Part shown: positions 26,369-35,351 of the stretch, piece by piece
How positions within the stretch are numbered: the stretch's first letter is position 1
Layout of the letters: each line of letters begins with the position of its first letter
Assembly (NCBI RefSeq): GCF_002979455.1
Contig: NZ_PCOU01000005.1
Coordinates: forward strand, 155,692-219,691
DNA: 64,000 nt
Direction: 5' to 3'
Source: Chryseobacterium sp. MYb7
Lineage (GTDB): Bacteria; Bacteroidota; Bacteroidia; Flavobacteriales; Weeksellaceae
Notes under the pieces: model-generated
Databases searched by the model: none
Seen by the model: only the letters and a program-made list of their open reading frames with translations
What the model was told of the DNA's origin: nothing
Translations under genes and position numbers: made by a program

Positions 26369-29047
26369 ATGAAAAAGATAATAATGTTTCTGGTACTTTT
26401 GTTCTCTGTATTTAATTTCGCTCAAACTACAAAAAACGTTTATACTTGCCCGATGCACCCTGAGGTGGTGTCCTCTAAACCTGGAGACTGCCCGAAATGC
26501 GGAATGACTCTGGAGAAGAAAAGTCTTGCAATAAAGTCAAAAGTAGCAACGAAATCTATATCTAAAGCAGAAACAAAAGAAAGACCCTCAGAAACAAAAA
26601 TAAATAAAGGGAAAGTTGAAAAGATAGATACTAAAAATACAAATAAAGCTAACTATACCTGCCCTATGCACCCTGAAGTAGTTTCAGATAAACAGGGAAA
26701 ATGTCCAAAATGCGGGATGGAACTTGAGGAAAAAAAAGATCATTTCCATCCAGATAAACAAAAAGAAGAAGGTTCTGTTTTAAAAAGAAACTCTGAAAAC
26801 GGGAAAATTACTTTCGGAGGAAAAACAGTTCGTTATGATCTCTATGTGAAAGATACCATTGTTAATTTTACAGGGAAAAACAGACGAGCAATTGCAGTGA
26901 ATGGTAAGCTTCAGGCTCCGACTTTATATTTTACGGAAGGAGACACCGCTGAAATTTACCTTCACAATATGCTTAAGGAAAATACAGGACTACACTGGCA
27001 TGGGGTGATTCTTCCCAATGAGCAGGACGGTGTGCCATACCTTACTACAAAACCTGTAAAACCCGGAGAAACTCATGTATACAAATTCAGAATTTCTCAA
27101 AACGGAACCTATTGGTATCACTCTCATGAAGCACTTCAGGAACAGATAGGAATGAATGGTATCCTGGTTTTCAAAAAAAGAGAAGGTGAGCCCAAAACAG
27201 AATATAATTCTGAAATTCCTGTATTGCTGGGAGACTGGAGTGATGATGATCCCATGCAGATTGCAAGAAGGCTTCATATGGCCAACACAGATTGGTATGC
27301 TGTAAAGAAAAATGCAGTACAGAGTTATTGGGAAGCTATTAAATCCGGAAACCTCGGGACAAAGGCTTTGAATGAATGGAAAAGGATGGAAGCTATGGAT
27401 GTAAGTGATGTCTATTACGATAAATTTTTAATTAACGGAAGTCCAAGCTCCGATTATTCTAATCTAAAAGCAGGTGACAAAGTAAGATTGCGAGTCGCTA
27501 ATGGAGGCTCATCTACCTATTTCTGGCTGAATTATGGTGGAGGAAAGATTAAAGTAGTAGGAAATGACGGAAATGATGTGGTGCCAGTTGAAGTTGACCG
27601 CCTGATTGTAGGCGTTTCCGAAACGTATGATATTGAGGTTACTATTCCTGAGAATAAAAGCTTTGAATTCAGAGCGACTTCAGAAGATAGAATAGGGCAT
27701 GCTTCGCTTTGGCTAGGTTCAGGGGAGAAGATAGAAGCTCCCAATCTTCCAAGACTGATGCTTTTTGAAGGGATGAAAATGATGAACGGGATGATGGAGA
27801 TGAGCGGAAATATGAAACCGATGAATATGACGATGGGAAATCAGATGATGGATATGAATGAAGTTATGTATCCGGAATTATCCGAAAGTCAGAGAAAAAC
27901 TACAGCAAAGCACATCAATGAGATGATGGGAATAAAAACCAAAGAAGATAAAAAAGGTGATCATTCTCAACACTCCGTAATGGATATGAAGGAAGAAAAA
28001 ACAATCAAGAGATTGTCTTACAGTATTTTAAAGTCTCCTGAAAAAACAATTCTCCCTACTGACAGTATTCGTGAGATGAAATTTACATTGGAAGGAAATA
28101 TGAACCATTATCTGTGGACGCTGGATAATAAAACTGTGACGGAAACAGATAAAATAATGATCAAAAAAGGAGAGGTTCTTAGAATTAAACTTTATAATAA
28201 TTCTATGATGCGCCACCCAATGCACCTTCATGGTCATGATTTCAGATTAATCAATTCAAAAGGAGAGTATTCTCCCCTTAAAAATGTTGTAGATATTATG
28301 CCGATGGAAACCGTGACAATAGAATTTGCAGCTAATCAGGATGGAGACTGGTTTTTCCACTGTCATATTCTATACCATATGATGGCAGGAATGGGAAGAA
28401 TCTTCAGCTATGAAAATTCAAAACCCAATCCACAGCTTCCGAATAGAAAACTGGCCTGGAAAAACTTTATACAGGATAATAAAATGACCAGTTCTATGGC
28501 TATGCTGGATGTTGCAAGCAATAAGATTCATGCAGAAACAATGACGATGTTCGGACCGAGATGGGCAAACCTGAATGAGTTCCATTCCAACTGGAATTTT
28601 GACCATTTTGAAGGAAGTGCAAAAGTAGGTCGTTTCTTGGGAAAATTTCAATGGGCACTTCCTTATGCAGGAATCAGAGTTCAGAAAAATCATGAGATTA
28701 TGGAAAGACAGATGGCTGAAGATCTGGGAATGGAGTTTCATGGGAAGAAGACCTGGTTCGGACAACAGAAAGCATCAAAAAACAGATTTGCGTTCATTGT
28801 GGGGATGCAGTATGTATTACCCATGTTGGTTACAGCTGATGCAAGCGTGGATCAAAACGGAAAAGTATTACTAGAATTGAGCCGCGAAGACATTCCGCTT
28901 TCAAGAAGACTGAGAGGAAATTTCAGTATCAATTCAGATGGAGAGTTTTCAACAGGACTCCGATACATTGTTCAAAAATGGTTATCCCTTTCCGGAAACT
29001 ATGATAAAGAAATAGGCTGGGGTGCAGGTATTACCTTAACCTATTAA
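26369..29047 (+). CDS. Multicopper oxidase (CopA-like) with two heavy-metal-binding domains and CopB-like tail
   Basis: 892 residues, periplasmic. After the signal peptide there are two heavy-metal-binding domains of the form YTCPMHPEVV...CPKCGM (residues 25-50 and about 95-120), joined by a Lys/Ser linker. The cupredoxin domains carry HWHGVILPNEQDGVP, WYHSHEALQEQIGM, HPMHLHGHDF and FHCHILYHMMAGM, the full T1/T2/T3 copper ligand set. A Met-rich loop (about 465-500, many MxM pairs) is typical of cuprous oxidases. The last ~200 residues (from KLAWKNFIQ) read like a CopB outer-membrane barrel ending GWGAGITLTY. Probably oxidises Cu(I) to Cu(II) for tolerance. A decayed copy of its 3' end lies at 29870-29983. 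Confidence 0.92.
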   Translation: MKKIIMFLVLLFSVFNFAQTTKNVYTCPMHPEVVSSKPGDCPKCGMTLEKKSLAIKSKVATKSISKAETKERPSETKINKGKVEKIDTKNTNKANYTCPMHPEVVSDKQGKCPKCGMELEEKKDHFHPDKQKEEGSVLKRNSENGKITFGGKTVRYDLYVKDTIVNFTGKNRRAIAVNGKLQAPTLYFTEGDTAEIYLHNMLKENTGLHWHGVILPNEQDGVPYLTTKPVKPGETHVYKFRISQNGTYWYHSHEALQEQIGMNGILVFKKREGEPKTEYNSEIPVLLGDWSDDDPMQIARRLHMANTDWYAVKKNAVQSYWEAIKSGNLGTKALNEWKRMEAMDVSDVYYDKFLINGSPSSDYSNLKAGDKVRLRVANGGSSTYFWLNYGGGKIKVVGNDGNDVVPVEVDRLIVGVSETYDIEVTIPENKSFEFRATSEDRIGHASLWLGSGEKIEAPNLPRLMLFEGMKMMNGMMEMSGNMKPMNMTMGNQMMDMNEVMYPELSESQRKTTAKHINEMMGIKTKEDKKGDHSQHSVMDMKEEKTIKRLSYSILKSPEKTILPTDSIREMKFTLEGNMNHYLWTLDNKTVTETDKIMIKKGEVLRIKLYNNSMMRHPMHLHGHDFRLINSKGEYSPLKNVVDIMPMETVTIEFAANQDGDWFFHCHILYHMMAGMGRIFSYENSKPNPQLPNRKLAWKNFIQDNKMTSSMAMLDVASNKIHAETMTMFGPRWANLNEFHSNWNFDHFEGSAKVGRFLGKFQWALPYAGIRVQKNHEIMERQMAEDLGMEFHGKKTWFGQQKASKNRFAFIVGMQYVLPMLVTADASVDQNGKVLLELSREDIPLSRRLRGNFSINSDGEFSTGLRYIVQKWLSLSGNYDKEIGWGAGITLTY

Positions 29048-29054
29048 ATTGAAT

Positions 29055-29087
29055 AAAAACGTCTCATTTATGAGGCGTTTTTTTTTT
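29055..29087 (+). terminator. Terminator of the multicopper oxidase gene
   Basis: AAACGTCTCA pairs with TGAGGCGTTT around TTTA (one G-U), followed by a long T-run. A perfect relative lies at 29991-30016 in the duplicated segment. Confidence 0.85.
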
Positions 29088-29218
29088 ATTACAATAAAAA
29101 AATTGTCTGTAGTAGGGGTAAAATATAAAATTGATATATTACTGATTTTTAAAATATTAATATAAAATTTGTATATTTTTTATTAATTTTATTATACTTA
29201 TTAACACATTTAGAAAAC

Positions 29219-29842
29219 ATGAAAAAACAATTTTTAATTGCCTCTTTGATGATTTCATCATTGGTATTTTCCCAAGTTGGTATTAATACTCCAGCACCCA
29301 CCAATACTTTGGATGTTAATGGAACAACAAGAATAAGAACTGTTAACCAGGGTGTAGGTACAGGGGTGATATCTCCTCTTTATGTAGATAATACCGGTGT
29401 TGTAGTGAAAGCCTCTACTTCAGCAACTTATGGAGGCGTAAGATCCAACTCTGTTACCGTTGCAAGCGGTGGCACTGGAACGCTCGCTAGCAGTGTTACT
29501 GATGGTGTTTATAGGGCTGTTGTTACTACTGGTAATGGTTGTGCATTCTCAGCTTCAGTAGAATTTCTTATTAGTACTACTTCATTTAACAGTTATTATG
29601 GGCTTAATGGACAGGATGGGCTCATCATTGCCACGGCGAATAATCACCCAATTTTTACCCAGACGAGCTCCACGAGTGTTGCTGTAACCTGGAACAGTAC
29701 CAGCGTTCCTGTTTGTGCTGATGGAAGCAATTCTGCAGCACTGAATTTTACATTGTCAATGCCTTCTGCCAATACAATTAATGTGACAAACAATGGAAAC
29801 ATAGCAAAAAATTATTCAATAACCCTTACAAGAATTAACTAA
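29219..29842 (+). CDS. Secreted VGINT-type protein (unknown function)
   Basis: 207 residues with a signal peptide ending at FSQ. The mature start VGINTPAPTNTLDVNGTTRI, followed by RTVNQG, resembles the repeating module at the N-terminus of many Flavobacteriia secreted structural proteins. After it come LYVDNTGVVVKASTSATYGG and a beta-rich, Ser/Thr/Asn-rich domain that ends NYSITLTRIN. It shares the central and C-terminal blocks with the gene at 35352 and with the broken copy at 30110. No catalytic motif and no T9SS sorting tail are visible. The role is unknown; surface or matrix structure is a guess. Confidence 0.75.
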   Translation: MKKQFLIASLMISSLVFSQVGINTPAPTNTLDVNGTTRIRTVNQGVGTGVISPLYVDNTGVVVKASTSATYGGVRSNSVTVASGGTGTLASSVTDGVYRAVVTTGNGCAFSASVEFLISTTSFNSYYGLNGQDGLIIATANNHPIFTQTSSTSVAVTWNSTSVPVCADGSNSAALNFTLSMPSANTINVTNNGNIAKNYSITLTRIN

Positions 29843-29869
29843 CATTGCTGATGAAAATAGAAACTACCT

Positions 29870-29983
29870 AATGCACAATCGGAGATCTCAAAACTCCGGG
29901 ATAGTATTCAAAAATGGTTGTCCCTTTACGGAAACGATGATAAAGAAATAGGCAGGGATACAGGTATTACTGTAACCTATTAA
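29870..29983 (+). pseudogene. Decayed duplicate of the multicopper oxidase 3' end
   Basis: Aligns without gaps to the end of the oxidase gene. From TTCAAAAATGG to the terminator start I count about 10 substitutions over ~95 bp. It is still in frame to the same TAA (29981-29983) and reads ...SIQKWLSLYGNDDKEIGRDT and then GITVTY, against VQKWLSLSGNYDKEIGWGA and GITLTY in the intact gene. It has no start or upstream domain, so it is a remnant of a tandem duplication. Confidence 0.8.
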
Positions 29984-29990
29984 ACAGAAT

Positions 29991-30016
29991 AAAAACGTCT
30001 CAATTGAGACGTTTTT
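29991..30016 (+). terminator. Terminator duplicated with the oxidase 3' end
   Basis: AAAACGTCTCAA and TTGAGACGTTTT form an uninterrupted palindrome followed by T residues. It is the sister of the terminator at 29055-29087. Confidence 0.75.
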
Positions 30017-30109
30017 TATTTTGTTATGGTTAATGAATTATGCTAAGCATTATAAATTATCGTGAAAATAATATTACAAATGATTGATTGCTAGTAATTT
30101 GTATTAGGT

Positions 30110-30399
30110 AATACCGCTTCAACACAATTTTTTATTACTGTTAGTTCCTTTGGCAATTATTATGGCCTTAAGGGTACAGCGGGACTAGTGCCTCTTGCTT
30201 CTAATGCACCCACTTTTACGCGCAGACAGGTATCGCTAGTGTAGCTGTAACATGGACAGCTGTTACTCCTTGTGCTGACGGAGGTAATGGTACATCATTT
30301 AACTATACGTTAACAATGCCTAATGCGACAACTTTAAATGTGGTAAACAACTCCAATATATCAAGAGACTATAGAATAACTCTTACAAGAATTGATTGA
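30110..30399 (+). pseudogene. Truncated, frameshifted copy of a VGINT-type gene
   Basis: Encodes only the C-terminal domain. Frame one reads TQFFITVSSFGNYYGLKG and then TAGLVPLASNAPTFT; near 30217 the homology moves to another frame and continues QTGIASVAVTWTAVTPCADG, SFNYTLTMPNATTLNVVNN and DYRITLTRID before TGA at 30397-30399. The shift fits loss of one base. The intact relatives are at 29219 and 35352. The signal peptide and N-terminal module are missing. Together with the oxidase remnant just upstream it is the second unit of a tandem duplication. The surrounding 30018-30512 stretch holds nothing else besides a terminator. Confidence 0.8.
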
Positions 30400-30432
30400 G
30401 GAATAGAAAATAAAAATTACTTTCTAAGTACG

Positions 30433-30470
30433 TAAAAGCGGAGCCTGATTTTCAGGCTCCGCTCTTTTAT
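30433..30470. terminator. Bidirectional terminator before the S9 peptidase remnant
   Basis: A strong GC-rich stem, AGCGGAGCCTGA pairing with TCAGGCTCCGCT around TTT, flanked by AAAA and TTTT. It serves the convergent pseudogene pair. Confidence 0.88.
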
Positions 30471-30512
30471 TGCTTATAATAACCTGGAAGGTTATTTATA
30501 AATACAGAAATT

Positions 30513-32547
30513 TTATTTAGAAGCTCCTGCAGCTTTTTCACTTTTTGCAGGGGTATAAGTCACTTTTGAAATATCAACTGTCATTTCCTTAAGACGTTTT
30601 GCCACATTTTCAGGCATATCTTTCTGATATCTTCCTCCAATTACTTCAGAAAGGAACTTCTCCGTTTCGGCATACATTGCCATGCTGTTTATCGGCTTAC
30701 GGAAACCATGACCTTCATCATCAGCCAGAATATAATTAACCTTTTTACCTTTATCACGAAGAGCGATTACAATCTGATCTGCTTCAGCCTGTTTCACTCT
30801 TGGGTCATTAGCGCCCTGAACAATCAGTAATGGTTTGTTGATTTTATCTACACTAAATAGGGGGCTTGCATCATGCATGCGTTTTTTACCTTCTTCAGTC
30901 TTTGGATCACCTACCATACCATAAAGGAAAGCACGTGCAGCTTCCCAGTAAGCAGGAACAGAATCGAGTAGAGTAAATAGGTTACTTGGTCCTACAATGT
31001 CTACTCCGGCAGCATATACATCCGGAGTGAAAGCTAAACCTGCCAGTGTTGCATATCCACCATAGCTTCCTCCCATAATCACCACTTTGTTTTTATCTGC
31101 AATTCCTTGATCTATGAGGTATTTTACGCCCCATGTAATGTCATCCTGCATGAGCTTTCCCCATTGAAGATCACCACCATTCTGGAATTTTTTACCATAT
31201 CCGCCGCTAGCTCTGAAATTGGGTTGCAGCACAGCATATCCTCTGTTGGCTAAAAATTGTACAGCCGAGTTATAGCCCCAATAATCTCTCGGACCTTTTG
31301 GACCTCCGTGTACAAAAACAACCACAGGAACATTCTTTCCTGTAGATCCTACAGGTAATGTCAGATAAGCCGGAATTTCAAGACCATCACTGCTTTTATA
31401 GCTGATAGGAGTCATTGCAGCAAGATACTTTTCAACTTTTTTTAATTCTGTTCTTGGAGTATACTGGAAGATCAATTCCTTTGTTTTGGCATCAAAGAAA
31501 TAGGCTTCAGAAGCATATTTATCTCCGCCTACAGAAATCAGAAACTTAGAATAATCATTGGTAGAGCTTGCAAAACCAACCTCTCTTCCCGGGAATTTAC
31601 TTTGCAGGAATTTATAATTAGCTTCCCATGTTTTATCTTTCCAGTAATATTCGGTTTTATCTCCTGTGTAAGAGGTATAGATCATTTTTCTTGTATTTCT
31701 GTCTAGAAACAGTCCTCCGAAATCTACTTTATCTTTAGGATCACTTTCTATCTTAGTGATCTGTTTAGTTTTCGGGTCCATCAGGAATAAGGTAGACTTA
31801 TCCAGGTCTCCCTTATTGGTTACCAGATAAAATTTGGAATTATCCTCGTTCCAGTTTGAGATATAGGCGCTTTCTGTTACTAATGTTTCGTAAATAGGAG
31901 ACAGTTTATCACCTTCTTTGTAAAAGAACTGGGTAGTCCCTTTATCATCAGTCTTGGAAAGAACTCTTAACTTTTCATCCCAGTCAAATTCATAACTTGT
32001 GATGCGGTCTTTATTCTCGTAGATCTTTTTCATTTCACCTGTAGAAATTTTCAGTGAGTATAAATCATGCCATGCTTTATCGCGGTTATTCAATCCCACC
32101 ATCAAGAGATCCGGATCCTTTCTGCTTGCTAAGTAAATCTGTGCAGTGACCTCTTTAAGCGGTGTTATATTCCTAGATTCAGGAACTCCTTTTGTTACTT
32201 TTGCCATAGGATCTACAGCAAAAATATTCATGTTTTCATCACCATTATTATCTTTTACATACAGAATATATTTCCCGTCCTCTGTCCAGAAATAGCCATT
32301 TAACGGACGTTTGCTGTTTGTTAAGGGACGTGCTTTCTCAAAAAGGCTCATCAATTTTTTTTACCCAGATATTCATAATTCCTTCGTATTCTTTTGTAAA
32401 GGAAATCCATTTTCCATCCGGACTCAACTGTCCTCCGGCAATTTCCGGGTTACCAAAAAATAACCCTCTGTCCAGTATCGGGACCTCCTGTGCTCGTACC
32501 GTATGAGCTCCTATAAGTAGGAGCAGTACATAAAAAAATTTTTTCAT
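30513..32547 (-). pseudogene. S9 family prolyl-oligopeptidase-like peptidase, broken by a frameshift
   Basis: The intact form would be about 678 residues. The 5' part (32547 to about 32338) has a signal peptide, then [20 protein letters not shown] and [12 protein letters not shown] followed by a stop. The rest resumes in another frame at [18 protein letters not shown]. The junction is a run of five A (32340-32344); four would restore DEPF-EKARPL. The remaining body is complete: beta-propeller, then the alpha/beta-hydrolase with the nucleophile in [13 protein letters not shown], Asp in GANDPRVKQ and His in [10 protein letters not shown]. It may be a real lesion, a slipped-strand switch or a sequencing error. 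As it stands no exported full-length enzyme is made. Confidence 0.85.
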
Positions 32548-32619
32548 GTTTTTAATTTTTGTTGTTAGTGATACATCGAATATAATTTTTAAAAATTTTT
32601 ATTTCTTTACATTGAATTT

Positions 32620-33738
32620 CTACATTTCCAGTTCTATGATCTTTTTAGCCATTTTTTGGTGTATGCTTTCCGGAATGAGTCTCATTAGAAAATTACGGAG
32701 TGAATTGCCTTTTTCCCATTGAGAAACCTTTCCAATGCTCCGGCTTGTATTGACAATATAATCTACTTTCTTTCTTCTGATGCTTTGAAATTTTTCAAAT
32801 ACGGTTTTGAAATCCTGATGATTATCCAGCAATTTTCCAATGATATAAGCATCTTCAATGGCCTGGCAGGCACCCTGTCCCATATTGGGAGTTGTAGCAT
32901 GGGCAGCATCTCCAATCAGGCAAAGATTTTCAGAATGCCATTGAGGGATAGAAGTGAGGTCGGAAATCGTATTGCAGATAATATTATCATTGGCTGTAGC
33001 TTCAATAATTTTTAAAGCCAAAGAATCAAAATCCTTGAAAATATCTGTAATTTCCCGATAACTTTCGAAACTTTTTTCGTTGACGCAGGCATACCAGTAG
33101 ACTTTTTTATCGGAAATTTTCACAAATCCGAAACGCTTTCCTTTTCCCCACATTTCAAAAGCTTCCTGATGGTGTTTTTCTGGCAGATCAAAATCTACAA
33201 GACCACGCCAGCATTTCTGTCCGGAGTTCCGTATAACACCCGTTTTCATGATCTGATTGCGGATAGGAGATTTGATGCCATCTGCTCCAAAAACAATTGT
33301 ACTTTCAATCTAATTTCCATTTTCAAAATCTAAAATATAGTTTTCCTCTTTTCTTATTTTTTGTAAAGAATGGTTTAATTGTATTGAATCCGGGTTTAAA
33401 TTTTCAGCCAGAATTTTCTGAAGTTCAGCCCGGTGAATAGCAACATTACAAGAGTTGTACTGAGTTTCCAGTTTTAAAATTTCTGTTTTTGAAATAGGTC
33501 GCATAGATTCATCTGCGATAATAATCCTGTGAACCTTATTGCCTGCTTTCTCAATTTTTTCCTTTAATCCTAACCTATCAAAGACCTGCATTGCATTGAC
33601 TGCCATCATAATTCCTGCTCCTACAGGTTTTATTTCTGGAGCAGATTCGTAGATCGTAAAATCATGTTGATGCTGCTTCAATACATTTCCGAGAGTAAGT
33701 CCGCCAATTCCGGCTCCAACGATTGAAATGGTGTTCAT
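32620..33738 (-). pseudogene. FAD-dependent monooxygenase interrupted by an in-frame TAG
   Basis: The frame spans 373 codons including the final stop. Codon 143 (33310-33312) is TAG, and both sides continue in the same frame. Upstream: MNTISIVGAGIGGLTLGNVL (FAD GxGxxG) and GAGIMMAVNAMQVFDRLG. Downstream of TAG: IESTIVFGADGIKSPIRNQI (the DG motif), CWRGLVDFDLP and LCLIGDAAHATTPNMGQGAC (GD motif binding FAD ribityl). These are the three fingerprints of the group A flavoprotein hydroxylases (PHBH/TetX-like). One base change would restore a normal gene. A restart at the ATG at 33249 would lack the dinucleotide site. Confidence 0.85.
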
Positions 33739-33828
33739 TAAATTTATTTTTTGGAAAATTTTGTTATTGTTTATGACATTTTTAGTGGGTACTTTATGAT
33801 GATAAATTTTTGACCTTCCTATTTTAAT

Positions 33829-34329
33829 TTATAATGTTAAAATATAACTCTCCGATACTTTTTTGAAGCCATATCTGCTGAAAAAGTTGTGAGCACCATG
33901 ATTGTTGACTCCGCTTTCTAATAGAATAAAGCTGATATTCCAGTTTTTAGATTCATGAATGGCTTTTTCCAAAAGAGTACTTCCAAGAGACTGTCCTCTT
34001 ACAGACTGATCCAGAAGCATATCCTCCAGAATTGCATACTTTTTAAAAGGGCTGTTGATCACATTGAAAACTATCATTCCCACAATTTCTCCATTCTCAT
34101 TTTCAGCAATCAGAATATTGAGCTTGGAACTTCCATCAGAATTAAAATCGGAAATTAATTGTTCTGTAAGAATCACTTCAAGATCGGGATTCCAGTGATG
34201 AGAATCTATAGCTCTTCCAGACATCATTTCGCCATGAGAAATATAAGAATCTGTTTTATGGGTAATAAAAAAGTCTACAAGCTCTTTCACGCGGCTTTTA
34301 TCTGTCAGCCATTGGATAGTATATTTCAT
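33829..34329 (-). CDS. GNAT family N-acetyltransferase
   Basis: 166 residues. Central strand EIVGMIVFNVINSPFKKYAI, then LEDMLLDQSVRGQSLGSTLL: the RGQSLG loop is the acetyl-CoA pyrophosphate-binding motif A (Q/R-x-x-G-x-G/A). The NHGAHNFFSRYGFKKVSESY segment is the usual end of GNAT domains ('A..FY.+.GF'). It transfers an acetyl group to an unknown amine. It lies 15 bp downstream of the coiled-coil lipoprotein gene on the same strand, so the two may be co-transcribed. Confidence 0.9.
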   Translation of the reverse strand: MKYTIQWLTDKSRVKELVDFFITHKTDSYISHGEMMSGRAIDSHHWNPDLEVILTEQLISDFNSDGSSKLNILIAENENGEIVGMIVFNVINSPFKKYAILEDMLLDQSVRGQSLGSTLLEKAIHESKNWNISFILLESGVNNHGAHNFFSRYGFKKVSESYILTL

Positions 34330-34344
34330 GAGGTGTAATGGTAT

Positions 34345-34950
34345 TTATTTTAATTTTTTCAATTCTTCCAGTAATTTATTCTGTTTATTGATGAATTGAT
34401 TGAGGCTGTCTGTTTTTAAGGGATGAGCATTTTGATACTTCTCAATTTCAGGAAGCGTTTTTCTGATTTTGAACACGATATATTCATTATAAAGAGCTGC
34501 CTTGTTTGCTTTTATTTTGCTGATGAGATCTTTAATACTTTGAGTTTTTGCATCATATTTTTCAGAACTTTCTTTGATCTCTTTTTCAATCTGTTTTTTG
34601 GTAATAGAGTCTGTTATTGAATTTGACAATGCGGTTGCATCATTATAGTATGTTTCTGATTTTCCAAGAATGTCATCATATTCTGAAAGCACGGTATCGG
34701 TTTCCTTATGAATGTTTTCTATTCTGGTATCAAGTTCCTGTAAAGCTTTGTTATTTTTGATAAGCTCCTGATAGATTTCATAAACAAGATTTCCACCGCC
34801 AGAATATCGGGTGTTTTTCTTAATAGAACTGGAGACTGAAGATTCAGCATTGTCAACCGCATTTTCTACAGTGGGTGCTTGCCGGGCTTTATTTTCTCTG
34901 CAGGAAAGTAGAGATAATGCAAGGGTAGATGCGAAAAGTATTTTTTTCAT
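34345..34950 (-). CDS. Hypothetical coiled-coil lipoprotein
   Basis: 201 residues. Lipobox LSLLSC (Cys about residue 17), then RENKARQAPTVENA. Most of the mature part is helical with heptad-like spacing: ELIKNNKALQELDTRIENIH, EYDDILGKSETYYNDATALS, EKEIKESSEKYDAKTQSIKD, and QFINKQNKLLEELKKLK at the end. Probably an elongated, membrane-anchored periplasmic protein. No family is recognised. It is upstream of and close to the GNAT gene. Confidence 0.7.
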   Translation of the reverse strand: MKKILFASTLALSLLSCRENKARQAPTVENAVDNAESSVSSSIKKNTRYSGGGNLVYEIYQELIKNNKALQELDTRIENIHKETDTVLSEYDDILGKSETYYNDATALSNSITDSITKKQIEKEIKESSEKYDAKTQSIKDLISKIKANKAALYNEYIVFKIRKTLPEIEKYQNAHPLKTDSLNQFINKQNKLLEELKKLK

Positions 34951-35351
34951 AGCATGTTTTGTTTGATAATCAGCAGTATATCAAGGCAACTAAAATTAAT
35001 CATTTCAATTTTATCACAGATGATATTAGGATATGATTTTAATTAGTTGAACAAACTTTAAAAAATGTTACATAAGCTTATAAAATAGAATGTAAGTCGG
35101 AATCTTTATGGTTAAAATTAAGGATGATATCCACTTTTCCTAAAATGTTACTTCCATTTATCTCAAAGATTTTATTTTTCTTAAATAACTGATAATAAGC
35201 AGAAAAGAGTTTTTTTGTATCATTATTTATTACTAATGTTGTAGATATGTTGTAGTTGATTTTTGGGCTGAAACTTATTGTAATTGTAATATTGCACAGT
35301 CTCTAAATTTTTTGAGATATAGAGAAGTTTATTTTACAAACACTTTTAAGA
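34951..35351. other. AT-rich 401-bp spacer with no recognisable element
   Basis: It lies between divergent genes and must hold both promoters. It is very AT-rich; I see no exact TAnnTTTG box, no strong hairpin with a T-run, no tRNA and no ORF of note. Confidence 0.45.

Noticed and set aside
33249..33312. Two separate genes instead of one FAD monooxygenase
   Set aside because: The 20 codons between the TAG and the next ATG encode the conserved GADGIKS-type FAD motif in the same frame, so they belong to one interrupted gene.
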